Counted from the first letter of the stretch, positions 53,265 to 62,883 are shown. The stretch is DNA of 64,000 nucleotides from Pseudoalteromonas piscicida (GCF_002208135.1 NZ_CP021647.1:58501-122500), one strand, 5' to 3'. Numbers and translations are program-made. Notes: generated by a model not told the origin, from the letters alone.

Positions 53265-53777
53265 ATGAACAAACTAGAGACACTACTAAGCCAATATGCC
53301 ATGTATCATCGCAGTAAAAAGAACATTCTGACTCACTTTTTTGGGATCCCGTTAATTGTGATTGCTGTTGTGGGTATGACTTTTATCCCGCTATTCGACA
53401 TATCTGGGGTTACTATCACGCTTGCCGCGTTGATAGGGGGAGTTTTATGTGGCTATTACCTGATGTTATCCCTCGTATTCGGGCTCATGATGAGCGCTAT
53501 CATGCTGGCTTTTTACTTCCTTGTTCTAACGTTGAATCCACTCATCATTAATGCTGGAGTAATGACCGTATTATTTTGGGCTGGTGTTTTCTTCGTTGGC
53601 TGGGTGTTACAGTTTATTGGTCATTATTTTGAGGGAAAAAAGCCTGCGTTTGTCGATGATCTAATCGGTTTGGCAATTGGACCACTATTCGTGCTCGTGG
53701 AACTGTTATTTGTATTGGGGCTTTATAAAGAGCTCGAAAACAAAATAGTGATTAATGCTGGCGAGTATAAAGCATAG
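53265..53777 (+). CDS. Mpo1-like (DUF962) membrane dioxygenase
   Basis: A 170-residue membrane protein of the Mpo1/YGL010w family. Its signature histidines are visible in YHRSKKNILTHFFGIP and in QFIGHYFEGKKPA, which in yeast Mpo1 bind Fe2+ for alpha-oxidation of 2-hydroxy fatty acids. Four or five membrane helices. The bacterial proteins are largely unstudied. It lies 89 bp after the DUF1294 gene with its own ribosome site context; the intervening DNA includes TAATTGGTATTA, similar to the end of repeat family B. Confidence 0.87.
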   Translation: MNKLETLLSQYAMYHRSKKNILTHFFGIPLIVIAVVGMTFIPLFDISGVTITLAALIGGVLCGYYLMLSLVFGLMMSAIMLAFYFLVLTLNPLIINAGVMTVLFWAGVFFVGWVLQFIGHYFEGKKPAFVDDLIGLAIGPLFVLVELLFVLGLYKELENKIVINAGEYKA

Positions 53778-53782
53778 GTGAT

Positions 53783-53812
53783 AGTTGGGCAGGATGCTAT
53801 TTTTGCCCAACT
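53783..53812. terminator. Bidirectional terminator
   Basis: AGTTGGGCA / TGCCCAACT, a perfect 9-bp stem with a loop rich in T, between convergent Mpo1-like and FHA genes. Confidence 0.75.
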
Positions 53813-53823
53813 ACACATATCGA

Positions 53824-54780
53824 TTAAGTTGTCATGCGAGTTTCTAATTTAGAGCCTTTTATTATCGTGATATCTTGGCAATTTAATCTTACTCGACCGC
53901 AGCGAGTTTCTAATAAGAATGTTGCTTCTGGGTAATCTTCACCACCAGAATCGACGAATTGCTTACGTGCACGGTGGACCATAATATTCATATGGTTTGT
54001 TTGTACACCGAGTGCTTTTGCTAAGTCATCGCGATAAACCCAACCTTGAACATCGGACTCAAGGCCCGCATCTTTATCTTGGATCCGGGTTCTTGCAAGC
54101 AGTAACAGTAAGTAGTGATGACTTCTTATGCCTAAATCTAGGTGCTTCTCGTCCACACTTAACGTTAGTTGAGTATCTTCTTCGTCTTGACTAACATTAA
54201 ACTCTAGTGCCATTGGTTTAGCTGCTTTTTGGCATTCAAGGTGCTTAGTTACAGCAATAGTCGTGGCAGAAAAAAACATCCATTGATCGTTCATCAACGA
54301 CACAATGCTGCCGTCTATTAAAGCTTGGCGATCCGAGGTGTTGAGATCTTCTAAAAACCAATAGTTGAGCAATTTATCGTAGTAAATGATGTGTTTAGGA
54401 TCATCTTCACTTGGTAATAGAAGTTGATTGGTTACTTCTATAACTTTTTGGTTATTTGACTGAGAAACTAAATATTGACACTCGGTTTGCAAATTCGCCG
54501 CCACAAAGGAGTTTTGACCCGGCGCTGCAAAATCAATCTTATCGTTTTCGAATAGCTGGTATGGCAAGTTCTTATCGAGCTTTTTGTCGTTTATCCAGAT
54601 ACCATTCGTACTCACGTCTCTGATAAACCACTTGTTTTCATTGAGTTCGATAATGGCGTGATGTCGTGAAACTCCCGGCTTGTCTATCAAGGTGTCTACA
54701 CTATATTTATAGCGGCCCACCGTATGATAGCTTTTAAGATAGACTCGTTCGAGTTTCTGTTCGTCGATTAAATAAGCCAT
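53824..54780 (-). CDS. FHA domain protein with C-terminal winged helix
   Basis: A 318-residue cytoplasmic protein. Residues 15-95 form an FHA domain (GRYKYSVDTLIDKPGVSRHHA and a following STNGIWIN), which recognises phosphothreonine. A middle region (100-185) looks like a second, degenerate FHA-like beta domain. The C-terminus (about 200-310) resembles an OmpR-like winged helix (DDLAKALGVQTNHMNIMVHRARKQF). This suggests a transcription factor controlled by Ser/Thr phosphorylation. No kinase or type VI secretion gene is nearby in the window. Confidence 0.83.
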   Translation of the reverse strand: MAYLIDEQKLERVYLKSYHTVGRYKYSVDTLIDKPGVSRHHAIIELNENKWFIRDVSTNGIWINDKKLDKNLPYQLFENDKIDFAAPGQNSFVAANLQTECQYLVSQSNNQKVIEVTNQLLLPSEDDPKHIIYYDKLLNYWFLEDLNTSDRQALIDGSIVSLMNDQWMFFSATTIAVTKHLECQKAAKPMALEFNVSQDEEDTQLTLSVDEKHLDLGIRSHHYLLLLLARTRIQDKDAGLESDVQGWVYRDDLAKALGVQTNHMNIMVHRARKQFVDSGGEDYPEATFLLETRCGRVRLNCQDITIIKGSKLETRMTT

Positions 54781-55426
54781 AGTTAGTTCCGTATAACTTT
54801 GATGAAAATTACATGCTTATACAAAGTAGATGCAATAATTCACCAAGTCGTGAATTTCATGTATATCAATGTATAAGTGCCGTGAAGCATACAATTTTAT
54901 TCCCTTCTACTCAATGATAAAGACCCACGAGGTGGGTCTCGTTGAGGGAAGAATTCACCAGTACTTACGTACCAGCTTGGTCTAATTCGGAATTACAGTT
55001 TTTCTAGTTTGACGCGGAATTCCAATGGCTAAACCAATTGTTTGATATTAGGGTGATAAGTCCTAGCAAACATCTTCAGTCTAATTCGTTTACATAAATA
55101 TAGCTATTACACGGCATTACACTGAGATTACAGGAGTTTTAGACAACAGAGACTTGAATATATCCGCTGTATAAACCATATTTTAATTAACCTGAGGTTT
55201 GGATGAGGAATGAGCTAGCTTATTATCCGCAGCTCAGGTTGATTAGAGAGACATGAGATTAGCTCTCGTGTGCTCGAGCTTTCGCAATCTCTCTTAATTT
55301 TCCAATTACCTAAAATAATTCTTTACTGCCTTTACACTGGTTGTCCTCTTTATTTGTAGTTGTGAATTGTTCGCAGCAACATAAAAACCAGACTTTCGAA
55401 GGTCTTTATAAATGCAGGAGTATAAA
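54781..55426. other. Long non-coding interval with hairpin and repeat remnant
   Basis: 646 bp between divergent genes. It contains a hairpin GACCCAC-GAG-GTGGGTC at 54922-54938, with flanking CTCAA/TTGAG extending the stem; read on the minus strand a short TTTAT follows it. It also holds the short repeat A derivative at 55188-55240. I find no ORF with a ribosome binding site and no tRNA. The length leaves room for an unrecognised small RNA. Confidence 0.45.
55188..55240 (+). repeat. Interspersed repeat family A, 53-bp internal-deletion copy
   Basis: Begins TAACCTGAGGTTTGG and continues for about 35 bp like the left end of copy 1, then joins directly to the right end (TTATCC...AGCTCAGGTT). The central 145 bp, including the conserved core, is missing. 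The last base of the right end differs (G for A). Confidence 0.8.
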
Positions 55427-56014
55427 ATGGGCCAATACAAAGCGTTAAAAACTGTTAAGTTGGAAGGGGTATTTCAGCTTTGTGATCACTTCGATTCAGA
55501 ACCTTTAAATATGGACAGTAGCGCGGTTAAGGTGGTAACTGACTTTACCCGCAGGCAGCCTCAGGTGATAGCAAAAGACGTTGATATTGATCATGCATTG
55601 TACATGATGAAAAACGGCCACGTGCGTTCAAAACTTGTGGTTGACGAGGATGATAATTTCTTGGGAGTGGTAAACTGTCGCGACCTCACTGGCAGAAAGG
55701 TCTTAAGTGTTGCGCAAAGAAAACAGGTGTCGAGAGAGGATGTGTGCGTTGAAGATGTGATGGTGAGTAAAGAAGAACTTTATGCTGTTCCCTATGAAAT
55801 GGTTGCTAAAAGTACGATAGGAGATGTGCTAGAAACGTTGCAGAGTTTGGGGTTACAGCACGTTTTATTAGTTGGGTCTGAAGGGCTGAGAGGCATGATC
55901 TCAGCTAGTGATATCGCAAGAGCACTGCATATTCCAGTGAGTATTTTGCAAAAACCGACTTCATTCAAAGAAATCTTTGGGGTTGTCAGTGGAAAGGAAG
56001 ACTTAGCGAATTAA
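55427..56014 (+). CDS. CBS domain pair protein
   Basis: A 195-residue protein from ATG 55427, preceded by AGGAG (an in-frame ATG at 55412 lies before that site). Two CBS motifs (about 45-105 and 115-180) make one Bateman module that typically binds adenine nucleotides; segments are VDIDHALYMMKNGHVRSKLVVD and TIGDVLETLQSLGLQHVLLVG. No enzyme domain is attached, so it may regulate a partner protein. Monocistronic with a strong hairpin downstream. Confidence 0.88.
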   Translation: MGQYKALKTVKLEGVFQLCDHFDSEPLNMDSSAVKVVTDFTRRQPQVIAKDVDIDHALYMMKNGHVRSKLVVDEDDNFLGVVNCRDLTGRKVLSVAQRKQVSREDVCVEDVMVSKEELYAVPYEMVAKSTIGDVLETLQSLGLQHVLLVGSEGLRGMISASDIARALHIPVSILQKPTSFKEIFGVVSGKEDLAN

Positions 56015-56105
56015 GATTTATTATGGTAGACCGTAGTGTTTTGGTAGGGAAGTTCCAATACTGCACGATATGACAACATGGCTGGTACAGTTTATTCTCG
56101 GAGCA

Positions 56106-56133
56106 GAGGTGTGGTTTCAAAAAACCACACCTC
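56106..56133. terminator. Bidirectional terminator between CBS and M14 genes
   Basis: GAGGTGTGGTTT-CAAA-AAACCACACCTC, a perfect 12-bp stem with a 4-base loop, between two convergent genes. Confidence 0.85.
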
Positions 56134-56141
56134 CATTGACC

Positions 56142-57059
56142 TTAAAGGTCTTCGTTTTGTAGGTACTTAATCGCCCCTTTAATGGATGCCACTTGACCTG
56201 CTATACAGTTTTCAGGCGTTGCACTTTTACCGTCAGGGTAAACTTCAGTTGTTGTTACAAAAGCCGCATTTGTCATGCCCATACATAAGCCCAACGCAGT
56301 GCCATCATAATTAATGACGCCATGTTGCTCTATATCAACACCGATTAATTGCCCATATTCATCAGCATCTGCGATTTGAGTTACCGCAGCAACCTCTTCG
56401 ATAATACGTTTTTGAAATTTAGCTTCTGGTTTTTGAGTATGTCCGACTAAATAGAAACCGTCAGGAATGTTCCAATTGTGATTTTCTTTACCATCTCTTG
56501 CAGCCAGTGCGGGACGGAATTCAGAATTATCAGAATCTGTGGTTTCGTGTAAATCAACATGGCAAAGAATATCCGCTGCTTTTTTGTCGACAAAGTTCAT
56601 CGCTAATCGAGACTCTGGTGCTGGACTATCTGCATAAAAAGAGCGATTAGGGTCAACGGCTTGTGGATTCCAGCGATTTATCGTTTCATAACCCCAAGGA
56701 CTCAAGCAAGGCAAGATAATGAAGTTAAAAGCATGTTCATATTGTTGTGCCTCTAATTTTGCAAAAGCGAGCGCACCATGTATACCACTTGTTTCATAGC
56801 CATGCACGCCACCGGTAACGAGTATTGTTGGGTTGCTTTGCTGCCAATTCTTTGTTGTTAGTGCATACAGAGAATAGGTTTGGTTGGGGTAGTCAAGCTG
56901 GCCGTATTCGGTTATGTCGAAAGCGTGCTTGAGCACTTCTACTTGAGTGACGACTTCTTCAGAGTACGAGCGTTTAACCGTTTGGTTTTCTAACCACAAC
57001 GTTCTTTCTGTAGAAGTCCAAGGTACACCGGGCGTACCGATAGCATATTGTCTTTGCAT
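56142..57059 (-). CDS. M14 family metallocarboxypeptidase
   Basis: A 305-residue zinc peptidase without signal peptide. The M14 pattern is present: His86-x2-Glu89 (GGVHGYE), a third ligand at His171 in HVDLHETTD, an arginine in DPNRSF for substrate carboxylate binding, and a catalytic glutamate in TTEVYPDG. It belongs with the succinylglutamate desuccinylase/carboxypeptidase branch and may act on short peptides or acylated amino acids in the cytoplasm. The substrate cannot be read from sequence. Monocistronic. Confidence 0.87.
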   Translation of the reverse strand: MQRQYAIGTPGVPWTSTERTLWLENQTVKRSYSEEVVTQVEVLKHAFDITEYGQLDYPNQTYSLYALTTKNWQQSNPTILVTGGVHGYETSGIHGALAFAKLEAQQYEHAFNFIILPCLSPWGYETINRWNPQAVDPNRSFYADSPAPESRLAMNFVDKKAADILCHVDLHETTDSDNSEFRPALAARDGKENHNWNIPDGFYLVGHTQKPEAKFQKRIIEEVAAVTQIADADEYGQLIGVDIEQHGVINYDGTALGLCMGMTNAAFVTTTEVYPDGKSATPENCIAGQVASIKGAIKYLQNEDL

Positions 57060-57150
57060 AATAACCTCGTCATAAATTTAGGTTATCTTACTCAATGCCC
57101 CATTTTGAAAGCAACTTTATGAGGCCGACTGTACACCAATAAGCGCGGGA

Positions 57151-57558
57151 TTAAATATAGCCCAGTAGTTTAAGGCTATGCTGTTGCGCAAGATTGGGTT
57201 TGAAAGACCAAATTCTTAGTACACCGCTCGTCAGATAAAGTTTGGTATAACTAAACCAAAGTAATCGTTCTACGGAGATTTTTTCCACCTCTTCTGCTGG
57301 AATATAGTGCTTTTGACCTAACAAACTGTGATAAACCACACCTTGATTGCAGATGATCACTCGGCTTTGACCACTGAATATTGCCCATAACCCTGTAGCT
57401 ATATAGAACATGATTGCTGCAGATAGCGTTAGTTGGACAATAGAAACCATGCTAATTCTTTCAGACACGATTAAGGCATCTAGAACAAGTAAGGTAAACG
57501 CTATAATAGAAAGGGAAATGAAAAATGATAAGTTCATTTCTAGTTTTAACTCTTTCAT
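57151..57558 (-). CDS. Membrane protein with PH-like domain, uncharacterised
   Basis: A 135-residue protein from ATG 57558, preceded by AGGAAC (the frame stays open to 57600). Two hydrophobic helices (about 8-28 and 35-58) are followed by a C-terminal beta-rich part (IICNQGVVYHSLLGQKHYIPAEEVEKI) that resembles bacterial PH-like domains. I recognise no specific family and no operon partner. Confidence 0.7.
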   Translation of the reverse strand: MKELKLEMNLSFFISLSIIAFTLLVLDALIVSERISMVSIVQLTLSAAIMFYIATGLWAIFSGQSRVIICNQGVVYHSLLGQKHYIPAEEVEKISVERLLWFSYTKLYLTSGVLRIWSFKPNLAQQHSLKLLGYI

Positions 57559-57986
57559 TGTTGTTCCTATTTTTCTTTGATTGATTCTGAGAGTGTGCAA
57601 ATTATTTCAACAAAATGAATCAATTGTGGAGGTCATGATCTTTTCTTACTAAATCAAACTTTATAATTGATGTTTTCTCTAAAGGTTGCTTCTTTAGTCG
57701 TATGTATTTTAGGTGTTGGGTCGCATGCATAATGCTTTTTAGCGATAGAGGTAATATTGTTGGCTGTGTTTGGGAACTTTTTAATTGTGAAAAGTGAAAT
57801 GTAGTGAGTGGTTCCTCCTTATTTTTCGACTTTTTTACGGCCTACGGAGGAGTATGGTGTAATTGAACTTGCACTTTTTTAATATGACAAATGGAAAAAG
57901 TTAGCATATGTTTAAATCTTAGCGTTTTTTGTTCCGTCTTGAAATATCTGTGATCTTGTCTCGCAGAAAAGGGTTAAGGAAGAATT
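57559..57986. other. Intergenic region, nothing assigned
   Basis: 428 bp of AT-rich DNA between divergent genes. The only structure I see is CCTCC (57814-57818) facing GGAGG near 57846-57850, which could pair in RNA, but the ATG after that Shine-Dalgarno-like motif is followed at once by a stop codon. Confidence 0.4.
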
Positions 57987-58379
57987 ATGAAATTTGAACA
58001 GCTACTCAATCACTTTGACACAGGTATTTGTGTCGATCAGATGCAAAAAGAAGCCCTAATTGATATCGCATTACTATTTATTGGTGTTGATGGCGTCATC
58101 AGTGAAAGTGAAAAACATGTTGTGAGAAAGTGGGCAAAAAGTCTGCAGTGGAACTCTGCAATCGCATTAGACGATTACATCGAAGATAGCCTTTCAAAAT
58201 CTGTTGTTGCGATAAAAAATAATGACATTGAAGCTTATGTGCAACACCGCATGAATAACATTATCGATGAGCCGATGCGTAAACTTGCGAAAGATTTAGC
58301 CGTGCGTGTTATTGAAGCCGATGGCAATGTGAAACAGGCAGAAAAGGACGCACTCGCCATTCTTGAGGCCGAACTATAA
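57987..58379 (+). CDS. TerB-like protein
   Basis: A 130-residue all-helical acidic protein of the TerB/DjlA-N type. Two pseudo-symmetric metal-binding segments are visible, LLFIGVDGVISESEKHVV and VIEADGNVKQAEKDAL, each with an acidic loop as in TerB, which binds divalent metal. The name derives from tellurite resistance, but no other ter genes are present, so a general stress or scaffold role is more likely. AGGAAG precedes the start. Confidence 0.85.
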   Translation: MKFEQLLNHFDTGICVDQMQKEALIDIALLFIGVDGVISESEKHVVRKWAKSLQWNSAIALDDYIEDSLSKSVVAIKNNDIEAYVQHRMNNIIDEPMRKLAKDLAVRVIEADGNVKQAEKDALAILEAEL

Positions 58380-58399
58380 TACTGGTTTTAGCTGCAAGG

Positions 58400-58442
58400 T
58401 CAGTGGACCCAAGGTATCCAATTAAATACTGAGGTCCACTGA
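58400..58442. terminator. Possible terminator between TerB-like and chemoreceptor genes
   Basis: TCAGTGGACC / GGTCCACTGA, a perfect 10-bp stem with a 23-bp loop between convergent genes. The long loop and missing T run lower confidence. Confidence 0.45.
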
Positions 58443-58504
58443 TATCTAAGCGTTTTTTAGTCTCTGATCTACGCACATAATAAGTTGCGGTTTATTTGGT
58501 TTTC

Positions 58505-60049
58505 TCATGTTTGAGAAAATTGTTGTATTAGACGTGTTTGCTGCTCAATTTGACTCAATAATTCTTGACTTAAAAGAAAAGATTTCTCACCATGTTCTGT
58601 GCCCCTTTCCGCAAGCATGGTCACGCTGTCAACGTTTATGCTTATCTGTTTTACCACACAACTTTGTTGTTCAATGGCTGCGGCAACACTGCGATTGAGA
58701 TCGGCTAAATGCGTGACATGGCTTTGGATGGTATCAAGGCTTGAACCATTATTTTTTGCAAGGTCAACACTTTGATTTGATGAACTATTACTTTTTTTCA
58801 CTGACTCAACAGCGGAGCTGGAAATATCATTTAGCTCTTTGAGTAATTGTGTAATTTCTTCTGTGGAAGTTTGTGTGCGCTGTGCAAGCGTGCGAACTTC
58901 ATCTGCTACCACTGAAAATCCTCTGCCATGCTCGCCCGCTCGGGCGGCCTCAATTGCGGCATTTAACGCAAGCAAGTTGGTTTGATCCGCAATCGAGTTG
59001 ATAACTGTAAGAATATTTTGAATCCGATCGTTACCTGAGACTAGGCGATTTACGGCATTGTTTACTTCCATCAAATGCTCATCGAGGTAGTGAATAGAAT
59101 CGATAACCTCTTTGACGGCAGTTTTACCAAGCCCAGCCTGTCGCTCCGAATTATTGGCTGCATCTGCGGCGTGGTTTACGTTTTCTGAAAGCTCATCAAT
59201 CGTCTGTGAAAACTCGTCCATGCAAACGACCATTTCTTTTACCTCGCTTGTTTGTTGTGTTAGTAATTCAGCAACAAATTGGCCGCTTTGAGTGGTAAGT
59301 TTTGCGTTTTCGCTTACTCGAACGGATACGTCGTTCACTCTACCCACAACCGCGGAAATTTTCGCCTTTTGCATTTCAAATGCCAGTGTAATATCAGAAA
59401 TTCGATCGCGAGATTGACCGTATATCACAGACATTAAATCGTTATCAAAAATCGTCTTGGCTTGTGTGAGCAGAGTTTTATATTTAGAGCGAAAATGTGC
59501 GGTTAACACGATTGTGATGAATAATAGAGTCAATGGTAGCAGGCTAAACCAATGGTTGTTCAATAGAGAAGCAAAAGGCAAAGTTATCGCGACTAAAAAC
59601 AATAAGATAAAAGAGAGGCGATTGCTGTCATAACGGCTCGTTTTTTGTTGGATATCAAGCGTGCGATAATCACTTTCTGCGCGTTTAATTACGTCGGGAG
59701 ATGGGCAAGTTCTTACAGACTGGTATTCAATGATATTGCCTCGTTCGTCTTTAATTGGAGTGACGAATGCGTTTACCCAATAGTAATCCCCATTTTTTGT
59801 TAAGTTTTTAACTGGCCCCATCCACGATTGACCGTTTTGAATGGTAGACCACATATTTCTAAATGCCGCTTTTGGCATATCCTGATTGCGTACTATGTTG
59901 TGCGGCTGACCGAGCATTTCTTCAATGCTAAAGCCAGAGATGTCACAAAATGACTGATTTGCATATGTAATTCGACTTTCCAGATCCGTTGTTGAAAGCA
60001 AAACACTGTGCTTGCCTAACTTTATTTCTCTACCCATTATTTTTGACAT
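58505..60049 (-). CDS. PAS-containing methyl-accepting chemotaxis protein, Aer-like
   Basis: A 514-residue chemoreceptor. The N-terminal PAS domain (about 10-125) resembles that of the redox receptor Aer ([34 protein letters not shown]). It is followed by a membrane hairpin (about 145-185) with hardly any periplasmic loop, a HAMP-like linker and the signalling domain with the conserved tip [20 protein letters not shown]. It therefore probably senses an internal signal such as redox state through FAD, to direct flagellar motility. No che genes are nearby. Confidence 0.93.
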   Translation of the reverse strand: MSKIMGREIKLGKHSVLLSTTDLESRITYANQSFCDISGFSIEEMLGQPHNIVRNQDMPKAAFRNMWSTIQNGQSWMGPVKNLTKNGDYYWVNAFVTPIKDERGNIIEYQSVRTCPSPDVIKRAESDYRTLDIQQKTSRYDSNRLSFILLFLVAITLPFASLLNNHWFSLLPLTLLFITIVLTAHFRSKYKTLLTQAKTIFDNDLMSVIYGQSRDRISDITLAFEMQKAKISAVVGRVNDVSVRVSENAKLTTQSGQFVAELLTQQTSEVKEMVVCMDEFSQTIDELSENVNHAADAANNSERQAGLGKTAVKEVIDSIHYLDEHLMEVNNAVNRLVSGNDRIQNILTVINSIADQTNLLALNAAIEAARAGEHGRGFSVVADEVRTLAQRTQTSTEEITQLLKELNDISSSAVESVKKSNSSSNQSVDLAKNNGSSLDTIQSHVTHLADLNRSVAAAIEQQSCVVKQISINVDSVTMLAERGTEHGEKSFLLSQELLSQIEQQTRLIQQFSQT

Positions 60050-60380
60050 TGTTTTTTATCTCGGTAGCTAAAGAAAGGGCGAAATATAAATCTAAGACTT
60101 TATAGTCAGAAGGCTTTTTTACGCGAATCGCGGCTTAATAACGGGTTTGCTGACCAAGATCAGGTTTACCTAAGGTTATCTCAACCGAGATTAAATTGAT
60201 TGTGATACATCAATAAACTCAAATAGCTTCCATGTTACTGAATATAATTGCAGGTGGTATGAAATTCGCTGGAGTTACAATTATTACGCTCAATTTGCAG
60301 CAACGCGAGTAGAATTTACCTAGCCGATTTACTCGGTTGGTAACTTTTACTTATTTTGTAGGAAATAGGGAGAGCCACCA
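60050..60380. other. Intergenic region, nothing assigned
   Basis: 331 bp between divergent chemoreceptor and glutaredoxin-fusion genes. It must contain both promoters. No ORF, repeat copy or convincing operator seen. Confidence 0.4.
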
Positions 60381-61106
60381 GTGAGAAACGCAATACTTTA
60401 CCGAATGCATACCTCATCGCACATTTGCCCTTTTGGTCTCAGAGCCAAGGATTTGCTTACACGAGAAGGTTTTTGTGTAGAGGATAGAGTGCTTAAATCA
60501 AGAGAGCAGACGGATGAGTTTAAAGCCATTCATAACGTCGACACGACGCCACAAATATTTATTAACGATCAACATATTGGTGGTTATGAAAAGCTGCGCC
60601 GATATCTAGGCAAGCCGTCACATAAGGAAAAGAAAAACGTATACTGGCCGGTAATTTCGATATTTTTAGTCGCGCTGTTGGTCACATCCGCGACACAGTT
60701 TCCTGTCGATGATCTCAAAGAATGGGCGATGTCCTTTATCGGGTTTTCCATGCTGTTACTCGCGATACAAAAGATACGGGATGTTCATAGCTTTACAAAC
60801 TCCTTTATCACTTACGACTTGTTAGCGATGCGCCATTTAAGGTACGCGTATGCTTATCCCTACTTAGAGTTATATGCTGGCGTTTGTATGCTAACAACTT
60901 TGCCTGCCATGTATTATGCACCGGTGGCAATATTTATAGGGTTTACAGGCGCAATCTCGGTGTTTAAGGCAGTTTATATTGATAAAAGAGCGCTAAAATG
61001 CGCATGCGTTGGCGGCGATACAGATGTGCCTTTGGGCTTTATATCACTAACAGAAAATGTTGTTATGTTTGGCGTTGGGACACTGATGTTGTTTAGCTAT
61101 TTTTAA
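60381..61106 (+). CDS. Glutaredoxin - MauE-like membrane fusion protein
   Basis: A 241-residue fusion with GTG start at 60381. Residues 1-78 are a glutaredoxin domain with a monothiol-type active site CPFG (Cys16), plus TTPQIFI and GGYEKL motifs that bind glutathione in the family. The rest is a MauE/DoxX-like domain of four or more membrane helices (from about 88), with a C-A-C motif (KCACVGG) near 208-214. Fusions of this kind are thought to move reducing equivalents across the inner membrane. Substrate unknown. Confidence 0.85.
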   Translation: MRNAILYRMHTSSHICPFGLRAKDLLTREGFCVEDRVLKSREQTDEFKAIHNVDTTPQIFINDQHIGGYEKLRRYLGKPSHKEKKNVYWPVISIFLVALLVTSATQFPVDDLKEWAMSFIGFSMLLLAIQKIRDVHSFTNSFITYDLLAMRHLRYAYAYPYLELYAGVCMLTTLPAMYYAPVAIFIGFTGAISVFKAVYIDKRALKCACVGGDTDVPLGFISLTENVVMFGVGTLMLFSYF

Positions 61107-61176
61107 ATTAACCTAAAGAATAAGACTTGTTATCGTGGAGCTCATGTTTAAGAGCAAAGTACAAAGTGAATTAAAG

Positions 61177-61194
61177 GGCTACCAACTGGTAGCC
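61177..61194. terminator. Terminator hairpin between convergent genes
   Basis: GGCTACCA-AC-TGGTAGCC, an 8-bp perfect stem between the glutaredoxin fusion and the nuclease gene. No clear T tract. Confidence 0.6.
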
Positions 61195-61201
61195 GTCATA
61201 A

Positions 61202-61969
61202 TTAGCAACCTAGTTGTGAGCTAAGACCGCCGACTCGACCCTCAATGTCGGTGGCTTTATAGCTTGGCAGGCTAGGTAGGATATTTAGGCCAGCTCTTTG
61301 TTCTACTTCGTCAATGGTTACTTCTGTTTTGCAGTAATCAAGATATCTACCAGAAGTTTGCTCCATGATAAAAGCAGAAGCCTTCACATTTGAGCCTGCT
61401 ATTGTGACAACGACCTTAAAATAGCCTGACGGAATAGTGTGAGATTCATCAGCACCAGGCAAGGTAGCAAAGTAATATTCATACAAGGGACCCGTGAACA
61501 CATAAGCATTTTCGCCCGTTCGCACTAAACTTCTCACTGCATTTTCTAATTTAACCCATGGGCCTTGATTAAGGTTTGATGATTGCGGGGTAATGTTCGA
61601 GAGGTAGTTAGTATCGCTCCAATTGGATGTATTGGAAAACGATGCCAAAGGCACTTGATGACCTCTATCTGTATGAATAGTTGCCCATGCATCGCTGTAG
61701 TCACTTGGCTCTAGCGTGTATCTACTTGCAATTTTAGGGTCAGATTTCCAAGTCCTTGAACGGCTTGGGCCATCAATTGTGCTTGGTGTGACTTTGTATG
61801 CTACCCAGTCCGCAAACTTTGTTGCGCGATTATTGCTAAGCACATATATAGGTCGCTCAACGATATCATTACTTGATGGCGTGCCAGTTGGGCAGCCGTA
61901 GTTGCTACATATGTTGGTGTTTGCATTTGCAGTCGCACTGACTGCAAGCATAAGTATTGCGAATTTCAT
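61202..61969 (-). CDS. Secreted DNA/RNA non-specific endonuclease
   Basis: A 255-residue nuclease of the Serratia NucA type starting at ATG 61969 behind GGAG (the frame stays open to 62002). A signal peptide (about 1-16, ending ATANA) sends it out of the cytoplasm. The catalytic DRGH motif is visible in DRGHQVPLASF, and the Mg2+-binding Asn lies in the SNLNQGPWVKLE helix. Cysteines at both ends probably form disulfides. It degrades extracellular nucleic acid for nutrient or phosphate gain, or for biofilm turnover. Monocistronic. Confidence 0.93.
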   Translation of the reverse strand: MKFAILMLAVSATANANTNICSNYGCPTGTPSSNDIVERPIYVLSNNRATKFADWVAYKVTPSTIDGPSRSRTWKSDPKIASRYTLEPSDYSDAWATIHTDRGHQVPLASFSNTSNWSDTNYLSNITPQSSNLNQGPWVKLENAVRSLVRTGENAYVFTGPLYEYYFATLPGADESHTIPSGYFKVVVTIAGSNVKASAFIMEQTSGRYLDYCKTEVTIDEVEQRAGLNILPSLPSYKATDIEGRVGGLSSQLGC

Positions 61970-62358
61970 TTTAATCTCCGTGCTTAATTGAAAGTCACGC
62001 AATACTAGGTAGGCTATTTGTCAGTATTATTACCTTAATGTAAATATATTGTTTTTGTGATTGCTGCGGTTAGTTGAAAACTACTGTGAAAGAGCTGATT
62101 TATTAAGTGTTATAGCTATAAATTATGTTAATAGTCCATCATGTTCATTTTACTAATTAACTGGAAAATAGAGGCTAAGGGCAGAGTTGAGGTAATTTAC
62201 TTAAATGCTTACAAATAGACTAAGCCGTGATAGTTTCGGTTAACTTACATATACAGGACTACGAAGCAATGAACTTGACGTCTATATTTGGCGATCTTAG
62301 CTTAAACTGTTGAATGGTTATTATACTGATTCTTTACAGAGATTACGGAGTGTAAATT
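61970..62358. other. Intergenic region, nothing assigned
   Basis: 389 bp of AT-rich DNA between divergent genes. I see no ORF with a ribosome site, RNA gene or repeat copy. Confidence 0.4.
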
Positions 62359-62883
62359 GTGAATCTAACAGAGTTAGGTCTATGGTTTAGTGCAATAGGC
62401 GCGATTGGTGTGCTATTTGCGGCTTACACATTTTTTAAAGGCCGAAAGATCGAGCATATTGGTTCAGTGGCGTTACCAATAATATCTAAATCCCCTGAAA
62501 AAATACCGTGTGAATTTGAAATTGTGAACTATGGTTCTCGTCAGTTTTTTATCTCAAGGTTGTGTATTGAGCTGAAAGCTTGGGATGATTGGGAATCAAA
62601 TATTGATTTAGCGATTCATGGACTCGTGCCTTTTAAACTAGAGGACGGTGAAATTTTCAAGAAAACACTTTGTCTGCATAAAGAGATTTTAAGATTAGAA
62701 CAGTGGTATCGTGAAAGTGCAGGCACTTTAGATAAATATATGCCTCTGAGAGTTAATATCTACTTAATCACAGCAAAAGAGCAAAAATTGAAGTTAAAAG
62801 TATCTAGAGCTTTAAAAGAAAAGCTTATCAATCGCTTAAATAAACGTTCAATACAAATGATTTCAATTGTTGTCCACTATTAG
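62359..62883 (+). CDS. Uncharacterised membrane-anchored protein
   Basis: A 174-residue protein with GTG start at 62359. A single N-terminal membrane helix (about 8-26) is followed by a basic linker and a soluble part containing a probable beta-sandwich (PCEFEIVNYGSRQFFISRLC) and a strongly basic C-terminal third (KLKLKVSRALKEKLINRLNK). I recognise no family. No operon partner; the tRNA-Pro gene lies downstream on the other strand. Base composition is slightly more AT-rich than its neighbours. Confidence 0.65.
   Translation: MNLTELGLWFSAIGAIGVLFAAYTFFKGRKIEHIGSVALPIISKSPEKIPCEFEIVNYGSRQFFISRLCIELKAWDDWESNIDLAIHGLVPFKLEDGEIFKKTLCLHKEILRLEQWYRESAGTLDKYMPLRVNIYLITAKEQKLKLKVSRALKEKLINRLNKRSIQMISIVVHY

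Noticed and set aside
57841..57858. Tiny ORF after a strong GGAGGAG motif
   Set aside because: The ATG that follows reads ATG-GTG-stop, so nothing meaningful can be translated.
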